From Strix aluco (Eukaryota; Chordata; Aves; Strigiformes; Strigidae), in NCBI RefSeq assembly GCF_031877795.1, contig NC_133939.1:3825698-3889697 (forward strand): a stretch of DNA of 64,000 bases, given 5' to 3'. Below are positions 35,382-48,289 of this stretch, in pieces. The number at the start of each line of letters is the position of its first letter. The first letter of the stretch is position 1. The notes under the pieces are model-generated. The model saw only the letters and a list, made by a program, of their open reading frames with translations. It had not been told where the DNA came from and ran no database searches. Both the position numbers and the translations under genes were made by a program.

Positions 35382-38360
35382 AGGAGAAGGGGCTTTGATG
35401 GAGGAAGGAGATTGTTCTAAATGAAAAAGAAATGCAGTTTACAGAGAGTGAAAACTAGTCCTAAATCTAAGCCTAATTGAATTATAAATAGCCTGGATGC
35501 TTTCTTTCCATTCACAAGCTTGTTAAACTTCCAAATATATGTATATATAATCTTACATTTTCTAAACATTTCTATTCAACTTCCTGTTTCAACGTGACAT
35601 TTTCTATTTCAAAGTTGACCTATTTTGAGGAGTAAGAAAATTAGCTGAATTCCCCCAGATCAGAATGCTTTGCTCTGGGTTGAATAAAATACTGGGAGGG
35701 GCTTTTTTTCCTTTCTCCAAAGAAGTATATCCCTCACTGGGAGCTACCAGAACGGATTTTATTTATTCTTTTGAAGTCCAGTTCAGCCATGGAACAGAAA
35801 AAAACCCTCTACACAATTCACACAGCAATGATTTCCAGCCTACTTTCACGTTTCAAATTAAACTATCTAATCTATCCCATGGATTTGGGATATAGGAATT
35901 TGAAGTGTAACTAGGGATTGATAAATTGAGTAATGGGTTTTGTCTATAACAAAGATTTCTTGGGCAATACCTCCTGCAGAAGAACTGACTATAGCCTACT
36001 CTGTCCTATTGGACACAGATTTTTCTTGATACCCATCACTGCAGTTTGTTGGCAGCTTTGGAAATAAAAGTGAGAGAAGATTTTGTATTGCATGCCAGTC
36101 TGGCAGACCAATCTCTGGATTAATTCACTCACAGTCCAGTGGTAGCTTTTAGGAGTCATTCTTCAAATATTTTGAACACTTCTCCTGCCAGTATTTGATT
36201 AAAGATATTTTTAATCGACGCAAGATGCCTTACAATACAGCTGCCATTGGTGTGAGAGGAAATAAAAATCTCACAATAGTCCTGAAAGCCAAAGATATAT
36301 ATTGGAGCATCCATGCAAGACTGCATGTTTCAGTTTGTTGTTCTTGAAGAGGCTTGTTAATAAGGATGACTTACTCTTTGGAAACAGCAGTAATGCTTTT
36401 GGTAGTGGAGAGATGGTCCTCGACAGAGTTGAGAAAGGCTGTCTCACTGGAAGATCTGGGCAGGATATCACAGCAGGAAGTTTTCTTTCTGATGCAGGGG
36501 TTTGCGGTTGGGTTTATCCCAATGCTATTCTCCTACTCTGTAACAATGTTGGGCTGGAGAAAAAAAAAAAAAAAATCCATTTGGATTACTATTTGCACAT
36601 CTCAGAGCCTTTGCTCTGGGCTGCCTGGAGGCTGTTGGACAACTCTGCACCATCACTGGGTTTCCTTGACAATGCCTACAAGATTTTCTTTCTAAAACCA
36701 GACTCTGAAGCACAGATCTCCTCTGCACACCAGCCCCTGCAAACCAGTCCTCATTGGAAGATTCAGTCACCAGAATATGTGATGGAGTGAGATCTGTGTA
36801 GCTTTCTGATAGCATAGCGCAGAGCTCAACTTTCCAAAACTTTTCACAAAAGGTTGTTTTGGGACTGCTCAGTGCAATCAGTGCATGAGCTGTTAACGTG
36901 GAACTCATGATTGCTTGCAGCAATCACGGGGTCTGAAAACACAGCAGGATTCAAAGGAAGATCAGCCACTCACCCAAGGTAACAAGGACATCTTAAAATG
37001 AGCAGCTATTGAATTGGGATTGGGAGCTAATTTATCCCAAGGGAAGGTTATTTGTTAACAGCCTCTTGAAGAGTTTCTGATAGAGCAGAAGGAAGGGTGG
37101 CAATTCCTCTTCACAACAACTCCCAAGGATTATTCATTCTCCTTTGGAATGAAAACTAAAGCTTCTTGAAGGAGTGGGACAGGGACTACAGACAGCAGCA
37201 CACATGCTTCAGGTTCAAATCCCTGTTGCCTGAGTGAGACAGAGGTTCTCCAGCCCCAGAGACCAGGGCTGACACCTCCCTGGGTTTGGGATGTCACAGG
37301 GTATACCCCACAGCTTGCTGCCACTACAGATGGGCACCAGCCCCTCAAGAATACTACATCATATCTGCTGCTACTGTACAGATGCTCAGTACCTGCCACT
37401 GGTACCAACCACCACGGTTAGATGCCTGCATTCCTACCACAAAATGTCTTCAGCCAAATAGTGGGCAGTTGAGAGACAGAAAATCCTCCTGTTCAGGCAA
37501 AGATGCTTCTTCTGACTCCACTGCCATTCCTTGTGTTTGATAGGCAGTTGTATCACTGATGACTTGCTAGACCCTTGGTTGGCCAATTCCCAAAGCCAGA
37601 AACATCACAAATTTGTCAGTCTTTATTTCTTTCTCTTGAATTTCTTGCAACATTTCCCACTTTTTCTCTTATTATCTCTGTGAGACCATCAGCCTGAGAC
37701 ACGCCTGGGCCCTGCTCACCTTCAGGCACTTCAGCAGACACAGTGTGTTTCCACATGGACACCACTTCACTATCTTGGGGAGAAGACTCTCCTTTAAGTC
37801 ATTTGGAGGCCTGAGGAGATGGTAGAGTTGGTCAAATGGAGTAAGTCCCCTAAGGGGTCAAGGACATGAGGTTGAGATGGAGAGGTTCAATTTGAACAGC
37901 CAGTTCTGGGTGGCTGCAAAAAGTCAGAAGTTTATGATTGAGAAGAAGAATTATTTCCTCCTAGGAAGTCTGGTGGGTCACGCTCCTCACCCAAACTACC
38001 AGCCTATTCAGGCAGAGCTGAGCATCCATTTTTAGCAGTTCCCAAATGTCCTACAGGATGGAGACACTTTAACCCCTTAAAACCTCAGGTGAGTGGACCA
38101 CAACCCTACAGAAGGGAGGATGCTCTATGCAGGCAATGCATCCTGGCATCGCTGCAGGAGGCATCTGGCCCCAGAGCTCCGCTCCAGAAAAAGCGACCGA
38201 CTCTGAACACGAGCAAAGACAAAAATGAGACTCAGACAGAGCAGTAAAATAAATCAATGACAGAATCTCAAAAAGAGACAAATGAAGTTGAAATTCGTCC
38301 TTGTTTATTTTAATGTTTGGAATGTTTTCGAGGTGATTTATGCCCCCCCTTCAATGTGTT
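35382..38360. other. Unassigned DNA
   Basis: No gene recognised. A16 run at 36560-36575 interrupts a 162-codon frame that I reject as coding. An AT-rich unique patch at about 36140-36260 (ATTTGATTAAAGATATTTTTAA region) could be regulatory. A GGTTCAAATCC near 37205 looks like a tRNA T-arm but lacks a cloverleaf. Confidence 0.5.
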
Positions 38361-38431
38361 TCTCTCTTTGTCTCTCTCTCTTTCTGCCCTCCCTTTTTTT
38401 TCCCTTTAAAACAGAAAAAAAAATATATATT
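38361..38431 (+). repeat. Pyrimidine (TC)n tract then A9-(TA)n
   Basis: TCTCTC-rich stretch at 38361-38384, C/T run to about 38407, then A9 at 38415-38423 and TATATAT. Simple sequence, no gene. Confidence 0.85.
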
Positions 38432-38574
38432 TGGGAGTTAATTGGATTTCCAGGCTTCACAGCCAGACACTGTAATTGATCTCTGAAGAGATGGATTTGT
38501 CGGTTAGCTGGGCATGAATTTGACAACAGGAGAGGGAAGGGAAGAAAAATTTCCCCTGCACACAGAGGAAAAGG

Positions 38575-38601
38575 GGGTCACACTGGCAGAGCCAGTGACC
38601 C
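38575..38601. repeat. Bulged hairpin
   Basis: GGGTC (38575-38579) plus ACTGGC (38582-38587) pair with GCCAGT (38591-38596) plus GACCC (38597-38601) around a three-base loop, with a two-base bulge (AC) on the left arm: eleven paired bases. It overlaps the start of the possible SINE remnant that follows. Confidence 0.65.
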
Positions 38602-38672
38602 AGGGCAAAGTCTCCCCTTTTCCCTGACCTTGTCCCAGTTTTCTCAGTTAAATAATGCTAGTTACTTTGAGC
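38590..38672 (+). mobile_element. Possible MIR/CORE-SINE-like remnant
   Basis: CAGTGACCCAGGGCAAAGTC, CCTTTTCCCTGACCTTGTCC, CAGTTTTCTCAGTTAAATAA, ATGCTAGTTACTT appear in the order of the SINE consensus (TGTGACCTTGGGCAAGTCAC, CTCAGTTTCCTCATCTGTAA, AATAATA...ACCT). It is diverged, with an extra CCTTG insertion. Tentative. Confidence 0.35.
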
Positions 38673-41600
38673 CCCTTCAAGTAAGATGGTCAGGAGATCT
38701 GAGCTGACTGGGACAATCTCCTTGTTTAAAGATATGTCTCAGATGAAATTTTTTGGCTTCTATTTTGTCCCAGGTTTTTGAAGCTACACATGGAAAAATG
38801 CCTATTTGCCTTTCATCCACGACATGCAATACTTCTTGCCTCCCCATTCCCTCCTCCTTTTTGTCCTGCCTCGAAAGTCTGGAATCTCTGAAACATGGAT
38901 GCCTCAAGCAAGACCCCCTGTAACTGCAGGTCCTGCCACCCCACGCATCCCCCCCCAGTCAGTGTTGATCTTCATCCTAGCCCAACCTTCACCCCAAAAC
39001 CAACGTCACTCACCCCTACTCTCCCCAAAAGGCAGGTGCCATCTTAAATCTCCTTCAGTTTCTTGGCGCAGCAGACCAGTTCACACTGTGAGGTGAAGAA
39101 GAGACATTTAGCTGGGGAATACAAGGATGCATCCAACTGCTTATACTTATTTTGCCCAGCCAGTTTCCAAGAGTTCCCACCAAACCAAGTTCACACCATC
39201 GGGCAGGGGGCTGATCAGCATCACAACAAACCTTGACCATGCAAGAGAGGTTTCTTCTCTATTGTATGTAGAAAAGAAATTTATATTATGGCCTCAGCTT
39301 AGCTAGAGGCCTGATCCTGCTGTTCAAGACAGAGCTATACTGGAGGATGCTGTGCCTGAAGGTACCTCACTAAAACCTGCCATGGTCCCCTGCTCTCTGC
39401 TGCCCAGCTCCACAGCAGATGGCAGGTAGCCATTCCTGGCAGACTGCAGCATGCTCCAGCATTGTCCATGGAGAATCCAGGCTCCCACAGATCTCTGAAG
39501 GTAAGCCCACATGGGAATTTGGTGGAAAATGCACATAGGGGCAAATTTCCAAGAGTCACACCTGCGATTTAGCATTACCTATCTCCAGAATGGATGAGAA
39601 AGGCGTTTCTGGGAGCATGGCCACACAGTGCAGCCCAGTGCAGCAGGGCAAGCACTGGTTTCCTGGGAAGAGCATCCTTCTCCCATCTCAGAGGTGCACC
39701 CATCCCTCCATCCCTGCACCCTCAAGCCCCAAGCTACCAAAACACCTTGGTTATCTTGAAGAGCGCCACATCCCAGGGAGAAAGCTCTCTGTAAAATTCG
39801 TCTCTTTGGCACAAGACTCTTCCTGGCTCATTTCACTTTTTGCTGCACATTTATCTGAAATACCAGTCTGACGGTCCACTGGTAGAACTTGCAAGGAGCC
39901 AGGAAAAATCAACAACCTTTCTGAGACAGACCCCTCCCTTTCCCCTTGCGGGTAACCCAAAGGAAGGTATCACATTCCCATACACCTGCCAACCTGCCCA
40001 GAAGATGAAGAATTGCAGTCGTTTTATCCATTAGAGGCCTGTCTGAAAAGCCAAGCACAACCCGAGCCTGCACTAGTTATGCTGTGCTGATGTTTTGCTG
40101 TTCAGAAGCAACCCTATAATAATTGACCCAGCATTTCAGTGCTGCTGACACCACCCTGGCACAGCCCTGCAGGAGGAAACACGGGGTTTGTACAATGCAT
40201 AATTAAACTATGGAGCTAACTTCCACGGGAAGTTGTCGTGGCCAAGAATTTGTGACATTTCAGAGAGGAAGCAGGCATGTACGCGGATAACAAGAATAGC
40301 CGGAGTTACAACAGCTAAATACCAACATCTCTGCTGAAAGTGATATTAATATTGCAGGCAACTTCCAGCTATTGGAGATGATGAGCAGATCTAACAGGGG
40401 GCAGATTTGCCTTCTGTTGCACCTCCCTTTGCAACACCCGCTTCTGGCCACCCCTCGGAGAGGATATGGAGTTACATGGATCCCATCCAGTTCCTGCCGT
40501 TCTCCTCTTCTAGTTTTGTTTCTAAAGCCTGTGTCAAAAATATTATGCAGTCTATTTTGCTGTTGTTTGCACTGGATATAAAACTCTGTGTAATGGGAGA
40601 TTTCTGGAATTGCAAAGCAAGTTTATAGGCAGGAACACTGCTCTGTGCAGGTGTAAGATATCACTCACTCCCGAGCATTACAGCTACTACAGTCTGTGAC
40701 AAGGAAGCAGCTCACAAATGGTCACGCGAAGGAAAACATCTGTTACGAACTAGCAGGTACACAGATCATCTGCAAATTGCACAGCTTGTGCCTGATTTTC
40801 CCTTGCTTTGTTTAGCAACTTGCAGTGCCGCAACGCGGGAGGCAGCTGCTTGCAGAAGGGACCTCCGCGGTGCAGAGCTGGAGACGATGGAGGCAAGGCA
40901 GAACCAGGCACAGCATCCCCTTGACCCCACAGAATATGTAGGTTGTGCCATAGGCATTATTTAACTCGGGACCACTCCAGAAAGTGAGGTTATACTTTAC
41001 AGCAGGCACAGTGCCCCTTCCCCTGCAGAACCAGGTCTCTTCTGCCCCAGAGGTACCCGATTTTCCCTTTGCACAGGCTCCTTGGGCTGGCAGCATGCAG
41101 AGCCACCACCTCACACACAAAAGATTTCCTGATCTCGGCTAGACCTTTACATCTGCTTTGTGTTATGGGGTTTAGATCAGGAAACAGAAGGACTCTGTTT
41201 CCATCAGACAGGATCTCTGGTTGATCTCCGGCCAGCCTCAGGACTCAACCGCAGTTCCCAAACACCGCATGCGATGGCTGGAAAGGAGGATCCTCCTGTG
41301 CCTCTCCTGATCACCCACTCCTTGTGCTCCCATCTGGGTAAAAGGACTCAAACATCTCAGACACAGACCACAGTGCTGGCTGTGTCCAAAATCTCTCTGC
41401 CTGCTCAGGATCCAGGCCTCTGGAGTCCTTCTCAACCTTGCACAAGCTCTGTTCCCATCCATCAGGGAGCCAAGGGTACAATTTTTTCTCTTTAAAATGA
41501 TTTAACAATATTTATATGCTCTTTAACCCTTGAGCAAAGCAAAGGGTCAGGAGAAGGGGACCCATCCCCGGCCCCACACTGCCTTTGCCTGCTTTGAGTT

Positions 41601-41949
41601 CCTGCTCCCCTCGCCTCTGCATCAGACACATCAGCACCTTTGGCATGTGATTTATCCTGTCAAGAGGAGTTCACCACCTCTGGCACTGAGCAACAGGACT
41701 TATTAAGTCCTGGACACACACCTTAGCAATCGATGGGAATTTCAACTGTGACTTCATTGAGAAAGGGATCAAACCTTTTAAAATCCCATTCCTCAAACAC
41801 AGTGGTCTTGCATGTTGCAGGACCTCCACGTAAAAACTGGGACTTTATAAGCATCTGCTTATTGGGGTCAAGGATGGTAAGCTCAGACTGGAACTGGCTC
41901 AGAGGAAAACTATCTGGACCATCAGAGCAAAGGTGGCCTTTTTACAAGA
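38673..41949. other. Unassigned single-copy DNA
   Basis: No gene recognised over about 3.3 kb. Opposed frames near 39.3-39.9 and 40.8-41.5 kb shadow one another. A CAGCAGATGGCAGG at about 39413 resembles a CTCF core with one mismatch; weak. Confidence 0.5.
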
Positions 41950-42170
41950 GTCAGCTGCTAGGAGAACCTGACTTGTTAGTCTAAGAAAATGAAGGTGGAG
42001 AGGTGATAAAATTGTTCTCTCTCCATGTATCAGGAGGTTTAACATGAAGGAAGAGAAAGTGCTGTTTAAAGTGAAAGGACAACATCAGCAAAAGGTCATA
42101 AACCACCCATGAATAAATTTAGGTGAGAAAGGAGAATAAGGCTTCTCACTGTCCAAACAATTAGGGGAAA
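41950..42170 (+). mobile_element. Ancient CR1-type LINE relic, C-terminal third of ORF2
   Basis: Read in one frame from 41957, the decayed translation gives S-L-R-K, R-W-R-G-D-K-I with in-frame stops, paralleling the CR1 ORF2 motif SLEKRRLRGDLI. At nucleotide level GAAAATGAAGGTGGAGAGGT, GTTCTCTCTCCATGTATCAG, GAGAAAGTGCTGTTTAAAGT, AGGTCATAAACCACCCATGA and ATAAATTTAGGTGAGAAAGG match, in order, the amniote CR1 consensus (AGAAGGTTGAGGGGAGG..., AACTGGCCATGAACAAATTTAGG...). Several stops and frameshifts show an old, dead copy. Limits are approximate; neither end of the element is identifiable. Confidence 0.65.
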
Positions 42171-44060
42171 AGCCAATACAATATGAAGGGGTTTTTCAGC
42201 CTAGGAGAGGAACAAGATGCTTCATCAGCTGCAGTAGCAGATATCGAGACTTGATGACTTGGAGGTCCTGCTCCAATCCTGTTTTTGTTGTTAAAGCAGT
42301 GTTACTGCAGTCATGCAGACTAAGGATGCCAGAGAGGAGAGGTGTGCTGGGAGAAAAAACATATTTGTGCACTGTCAACTGATTTAATTGTAGAAAAAGG
42401 TGGCAAGTTTGAGGCTTGGGTCTGACACAGAGCAGTAAAATCCGAGGGAAATATAAATCAAAAGACCATGATAATACACAGAAGGCAGCTGACCAGTCGC
42501 CAAGGGCCGGGGAAAGAGAGGGCGAAGCAAGAGCAGAAGCTGTCTGCTGACAAACCAGCTCTGGCTGTCCCGTTGCAGCCCACACAGAAATCCATATAGA
42601 AAATCATTAAACAATTACAACCTCCATCGGAGGAAGATCATCCTTTGAAGACATTTCCCCAGAAACCTCTGTTCGCAGCTTTCAAATAACCCCCTGCCTC
42701 ATCAGAGTAATTGCCAGGAGTAAGTGCTTTGTAGATCAGAAAATGCTAAGCAGAAGGAGAGCAAAGTAAAATGAGCCAAGGCAACCTCACAAGCTCTGCC
42801 TCCGTGCAAAGTCATGGGCCCCATAATGGGTTGTACTGAAATACCACCACACCAAGACCTCCATGGAGATGACACCAGCCAAGCACCAACCCTCGCAAGC
42901 CCTGGTGACCCCCAGGGAAATGGGCTGTTTCCAGTGGAGAAATAATCACTCTGTGCCAGCTCAGCAGTTTTCCAGAGGAAATGATCCACCTGAAAAAATT
43001 ACCCAGCCAAAAAAGTAAGGTCTTATACACTGGCTGATTTAACACATAATATTATCACTCCCTACAGACAGAAGCTTCTCTTATTTTGAAGGTGCTTAAG
43101 CACCTGATTTTGGTTAGGCCTAAATACTTCTCAAAAACCTGGCCCTTCATGCAGAACCAAGATAATCTTTGAAGACACAGCAACTCAACCGGCTTTGCTA
43201 AATCAATCTCGCTGTTATTTTATTCAGTGTAAAAAAAGTTCCCAGGGACCACATTTCTACCAGAACTTGTTAACAATTTATAACTATCACCTTAATCATT
43301 AAAAACAAACAATGGGAAAGGAAAAAAAAAAATCATTAAATTAATCCCTGATCTGGAATCCCAGAAGAGAAAATGAATTATTTTTCAAGACGGCAAGAAT
43401 TAGGGGCCAACCTTCCAGATCGTGTAAAAACATGAAGAGCAAGCATATGCATGTGCTGCCAGACAGCATCTGAGGCTGCTGGAGGACAGGAGGGGGGTTT
43501 GCATTGCTTTGAAGCTCTTTGCTGTCATTCTCTACGGAGCCTGGCAACCACATTGTGATAGAGCGAGGCGACGTTCAAGGCAGGATGAGCCTTCTAAGCT
43601 TTCAGAGTTATTTCTGAAGGAACATGGGCTGTGTTGAGCATTGCAGTTAGTGTGCTGGAGCTGTACAGTTCAGCTTGAGAAAGGAATGCCAAGCCCTGAA
43701 GAAACACCATAAGGATCTGGACCACAACCTGCCACCCCTGGGCTTCTGGGGAAAGCACATCCCTATTCCCTAGGGAGCTCTGACTGCTCTGCCTCACTGT
43801 GTTCCCATTAAAATTAGCATCCCTCCCACCCATTCGCATTTCTGACAGCCGAGTGGGCTCCTGGTCCCTGACCAAACTCATAAATTAAGGCAGCAAGGCC
43901 TGTAGGAAACATTAGGAGCTTTTATTAGACCAGCTGATAGAGACAGAAACAAGGACATGTCTTGGATGCAAATGCTGCTCTTGTCCCACGAGACTCCAAG
44001 CCCACACACTTGTCAGGTTTGGGTTGGACTTTTTTTGTTGATGTGTTTTTTTTTTTTTCC
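42171..44060. other. Unassigned single-copy DNA
   Basis: No gene recognised. A11 run at 43322-43332, octamer at 43966-43973, T13 run at 44046-44058. Confidence 0.5.
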
Positions 44061-44100
44061 CCCATTTGGGCTAATAAAGGTATTATCTATCCTGTAAAAG
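44061..44100 (+). mobile_element. Possible short relic of a dispersed amniote repeat
   Basis: TTGGGCTAATAAAGGTATTA followed by TCTATCC resembles a repeat I remember from reptile and bird genomes with GGTCTAATAAAAGATATTAC then CTCACC. Forty bases only; I cannot name the family. Confidence 0.2.
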
Positions 44101-44806
44101 CCATAGTTTACCAAAATTACAACCCCACCACCACTAAAAATAAATGCCTATGTTAAATGGAGAAAAAACAGCTCAGAGGCAGGAGGAGGAAAAATCTTTC
44201 AGTGTGGTACAGGGGAAGGCAGTAGCAGGCCTGACAACAGGATACCAACCTCAATCCCGGCCCAAGGGCTTGCCAACGCACACTTCATACCCTGCACATA
44301 ATTGAGTAATTGAAGGTGATAATGGGAACGGATGGACTAAGGTATGACAGCTGGAGGGAGGAAACATGCTCCCCAGATAACTGCATGTATGCATAATGCT
44401 GGACCTAAATCATATATGGTGAGGCTTGGGAAATGCAGGATTTTTTTTGCACTTGTCTGAAGGAAGCATCTTCCTTCAACAAAGCAATGTGCACATGGCT
44501 GAGAAGGGTTGGTTCACCCAACAGAGGGCACTGATACACTGACCAGGCACCAAATTCCCCACGGTCCTGCCCACCAGTGCAGCCTTCTCCTCCCCTCCGC
44601 ACCAGTGATGACCTTCCTACTATCGAGTTCTCCATCACAGTCCTGGCAGGGGTTGCCACGTCCCCACCCAACATAAATCAATGGGGTGTCAGCTCCGTGG
44701 GGCGAGGACGGGAAGGGAACTTCCCAACGCCATGCCAAACCAACTTCCTCACCAGTGCTGCCGAGATGTGAAGGGGCGGTCGCGAGGAACACTGGTGGAA
44801 AAACCT
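44101..44806. other. Unassigned DNA, mildly CpG-rich at the end
   Basis: No gene recognised. CpG becomes denser at about 44690-44790. Confidence 0.5.
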
Positions 44807-44832
44807 GGGGTGGAGGGGGGGGGAAATGGGGG
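44807..44832 (+). other. G-quadruplex-capable motif
   Basis: GGGG (44807-44810), nine G (44815-44823, divisible into two runs) and GGGGG (44828-44832) with loops of four bases. Meets the usual four-run pattern on the plus strand. Confidence 0.7.
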
Positions 44833-46934
44833 TCTTCACTTTTTCAGGCTGTTAACTGTAATTACCCTGGTTTCTGAGATGTAATTATCTCGCAATCTCA
44901 AAGCAAACACCCTGGAGGAAATTGCACAGTTAAAGACAGCATGGCATTAAAAATAAATTATGAGAGTCCTGCCCGCTATTGCTGCGGATCTGTCAGCGTT
45001 TTCACTCTAAAAGCCCCGGCTTGGGGGAGCTGGAAGCACCCAGCTGTGACTTTCCCTGCCAAACTGTCTGCCCAGACAGAAGATCGTGCCGTGTCTCTCT
45101 TACGATGCAGAATTACAACCAACCACCCCCCTCCCCGATCAGGAGGCATTCAGCTTTGTCACAGTCCAATTACAACATTGCTGCACTTTGGGGGTGGGGA
45201 GGTTGTTTTGTTTTGGGTTTTTTCCCAGAGGAATTAAATTCTGCAGGCTATTTAATACAGCGCACGAACAAAGCATGCTAGGTGTTTGGAAACAAGTCAG
45301 CTGCTAACAGATCACAATATTCCTTCCTCTTGCAGAAGGAGCTCCCGAGACTTCTCTCTGTTGCCCTTTTTGTTGCTGCTTGACTGATTCCTGTAATTAG
45401 GACTGTGCTTTATCCCAAATTGCAATGCCAGGGATGCAACCTGGGAGGTGGAGGGACCCAGACAGTTCAAGAGCTGTAGTCAATGGGGAGCTGGATCTTC
45501 CCAGAGGTTTGTGACTCATTCTTTGCTTGGGTCCCACCCGCAGAGCTTTGCTTGGCCTCCAGCTCCATGGCCAGGCCACTGCTCTGAGATGCGTGGCTGA
45601 AGCGTGGGTGAAGGAAGGAAGGGAGAACTGGGAAGCAACGCTGAGCTCTGTACACAGATATGGAGGCCACCAGGGACGACTCGAAGCTTGCTGTTGGCTT
45701 ACTTCTAATTTTGGAGTGTCTTTTCCATCCACTGCTGTAAGATGACAGCAGCCCAGACTCAGACATACAGTTAAAGCAGTCAGAGCTATGCTTGTTTAGC
45801 GCAGCATAAGACTCCCCAATGTCATCCCAAAGTGCCTTCCCTTGTGGCACTCAACTCCCATGGCAAGCCCCTTGGGAAAACTTCAGATCACAAGAAGGTG
45901 TGGGTGACCTTAATGGAGCTTGTTCCCCAACCAAAACATGCTGCATCACACCGAGGAACACCCTAGGAAGGAAGCAGTACCTTAATGGCGTTAAAAGCTG
46001 TAAGCAACACTCAAACACCTCCTTAATATCTGCAGAGAACTGGGACATGCCACCATCCCAGAAACATCACGCTCATTACACAAAACACCACTTCATTCAT
46101 TCTGCCATAGCTGAGGTGGATGAGGGACTCCCAGAAATGTGATGAGCCTCCGGTAAGATGCTCTCTATACGAGAGATGATCCGAAAAAGACCACTGCTGT
46201 GCCTTTCATCAGAAATACAGCCTCCCTCCTGAGTCCTGCAAATGGGCTTCTCCAGAGCAGAGCCCTGCCCTGTGTTGTGGGTAATTAGCAGGCGTTTCTG
46301 AAGCATGAGATACAACCTCCAGCAGCACCAAGCCCCACTTAGTTAAAACACTAATACTTCTTACAGTATGAATCAATCCCACTGTCTCTCCTCTCCACAT
46401 ATCTAGTCACTCACAGGATGCAAAGAACAAGTCTGGAGAGCCCATTAAAAGCCACTCGACTGGAAAATAGTTTCTGGCCTAATTCTAGCACTGGGGTCTT
46501 AGTTGGGGAGAGAAATCTGACAGCAACAGCGTGTCTGCGGGGAGGAGGAAGCAGAGCTGTTAACTACTTCACCAATCTAATGTATAGCACTCTCCAAGAG
46601 TAATTAATAATTAATATTCGTAGCCTGCTTAAATCTGTTGACTCTGTAAACCACAGCCTCTCACTTAAAGGACTCTCGGCATGCTGAGACAAACTGAAGA
46701 ATATCCCCCACAGAGAGATTCAGCATAAACAAGAGCAATGGCAACTCCCTGTCACTCAGCCCTAGTTTTAATCCCTCTGCTTCTCTTGCCTCTTTTATCT
46801 TGTTGAATTAAGCATAATTCCTTAGCAAGTGTCTCTGACCAGAGGTGGATAGAGAGTCCAGCATGACAGGACCTGGGTCTCTTGTCACTGCAACGCTACT
46901 ACCAGTGCTTTAGTGGGAGCAGTAAGATCCTGGG
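44833..46934. other. Unassigned single-copy DNA
   Basis: No gene recognised. An acceptor-like TTCCTTCCTCTTGCAG ends near 45335 but no exon is supportable. Confidence 0.5.
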
Positions 46935-46985
46935 CTGACACAGGACACTGAAGTCACCAAGTCCAACCTCCGGTGGAGGGTCTGC
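46935..46985 (-). mobile_element. Possible CR1 3'-end relic, antisense
   Basis: GAAGTCACCAAGTCCAACCTCC is close to the antisense of the CR1 3' end (GATCATCAAGTCCAACC). Only about 25 bases are informative and the tail is absent, so this could be chance. Confidence 0.2.
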
Positions 46986-48289
46986 TCACTGTTCCCAGGC
47001 CACGGGCCATGAGCTGCATGCCAGAGGACATGCAGGACAGCAGTGGAGGGTCTCTAGTACAGACAAATGCTGCCAACAAACAGTAGTCTTGTCTCCTTTC
47101 AAGCTTATCAACCAAGGCAAATCATCAGATTTATAGATAGATTTATCCAATTCAAGAGCTGGGTTTACTCCATCAAAGATCAGCTAGAGCTTTCTGAAGA
47201 CTGAAATGCATCATTAGAGCATTTCAGCTTGTCTTGCAGAAGCCCTGAGCCCACCACAGCTCAAACCGTTGCCCTCTTTTGCAACGACCAAGCAGTGAAG
47301 GACTTTTTGAGAAGGCTGAAGCTCTGCACACTTCCTTCAGCAACAGCTGACCATATTAAGATGATCAGGGCCACCAGCCCTCCCTTATTCTTCCAGAGTA
47401 AATGTTCAAGCACGCTGTCTGCTCTTCACTAGCATACAGACTCACTCTAAACCCTGCCCTGCAGTGGGAGATCACAGCTACGCAAGGTAAATACACAGAC
47501 CTGGATGATTTAAAGTCAACACAGGCATCTAGTTTGGCTCACAGAGATGCAGCAGTGCAAGCTGTCAATGTGAACCCGCCCTTCTGTGAGCATAGTGCTC
47601 AAGATCCGCTCGAGTGACCTCCAGGTACCAATGAACATGGCTCAAAATGGCCCAAAGACAATATAAGAAAAGGGTGATAGCAAGGTCTTGCTCAGAAGAA
47701 AAGGCTGCTCAGGCCCACATAAAAAGGCACATTTTTGGTCACAAAACTCCAGTTTGCTGTCTTCACTCCAACGAATCCTCCTTTCTACAGTGCAGCCCAT
47801 AATCCACTTAGCCCTCATTCAAAGATGCAGATGTAATTCAGAGTTTCCCTCTTTTCCCCACCTCCCAGCATTGTCACCATCTAATCTGAGTTTCGGCCAC
47901 CAAAAGACGCCTGATGTCTAGGCACCACGGTCATGGTATCTCTGGGATTGGAGTCATACGAGTTCATGGCACAGGGCTGTGTATAAACAGCACCCTGAAA
48001 TCAATCTATGAGGCTTGGTAACCCACTGTAGGTTACACACATTGAAAGGTGGAGAGGTGCAACAGGACAGGACCAGTTTTCTTGATGGGAACCACAGCTC
48101 CTGAGGAACAAGACCTTCTCCTCTAAATGTCACAGAGCAGAAGAACTTGAAGGTCTGGACCAAAAATTAGGCACCTTTGTGAATCTGGCCTGTAGGATCA
48201 CCTAAACTGTCCTAATTTTGCCTCTGTAACATCATCTCTGGGGACAAGCTGACTTCCACAGAAATCATAGATCACCTTTTCTTTTGACT
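46986..48289. other. Unassigned single-copy DNA
   Basis: No gene or repeat recognised. Confidence 0.5.

Noticed and set aside
36302..36790. 162-codon plus-strand frame
   Set aside because: It reads through a 16-base A homopolymer as a Lys run, has no domain, and is matched by an antisense frame of similar length.
37195..37225. tRNA T-arm-like GGTTCAAATCC
   Set aside because: No A-box, acceptor stem or D-arm can be placed upstream at the right distance, so no cloverleaf forms.
39409..39428. CTCF-like core CAGCAGATGGCAGG
   Set aside because: One core mismatch and no second site or context; single degenerate matches of this kind are common by chance.
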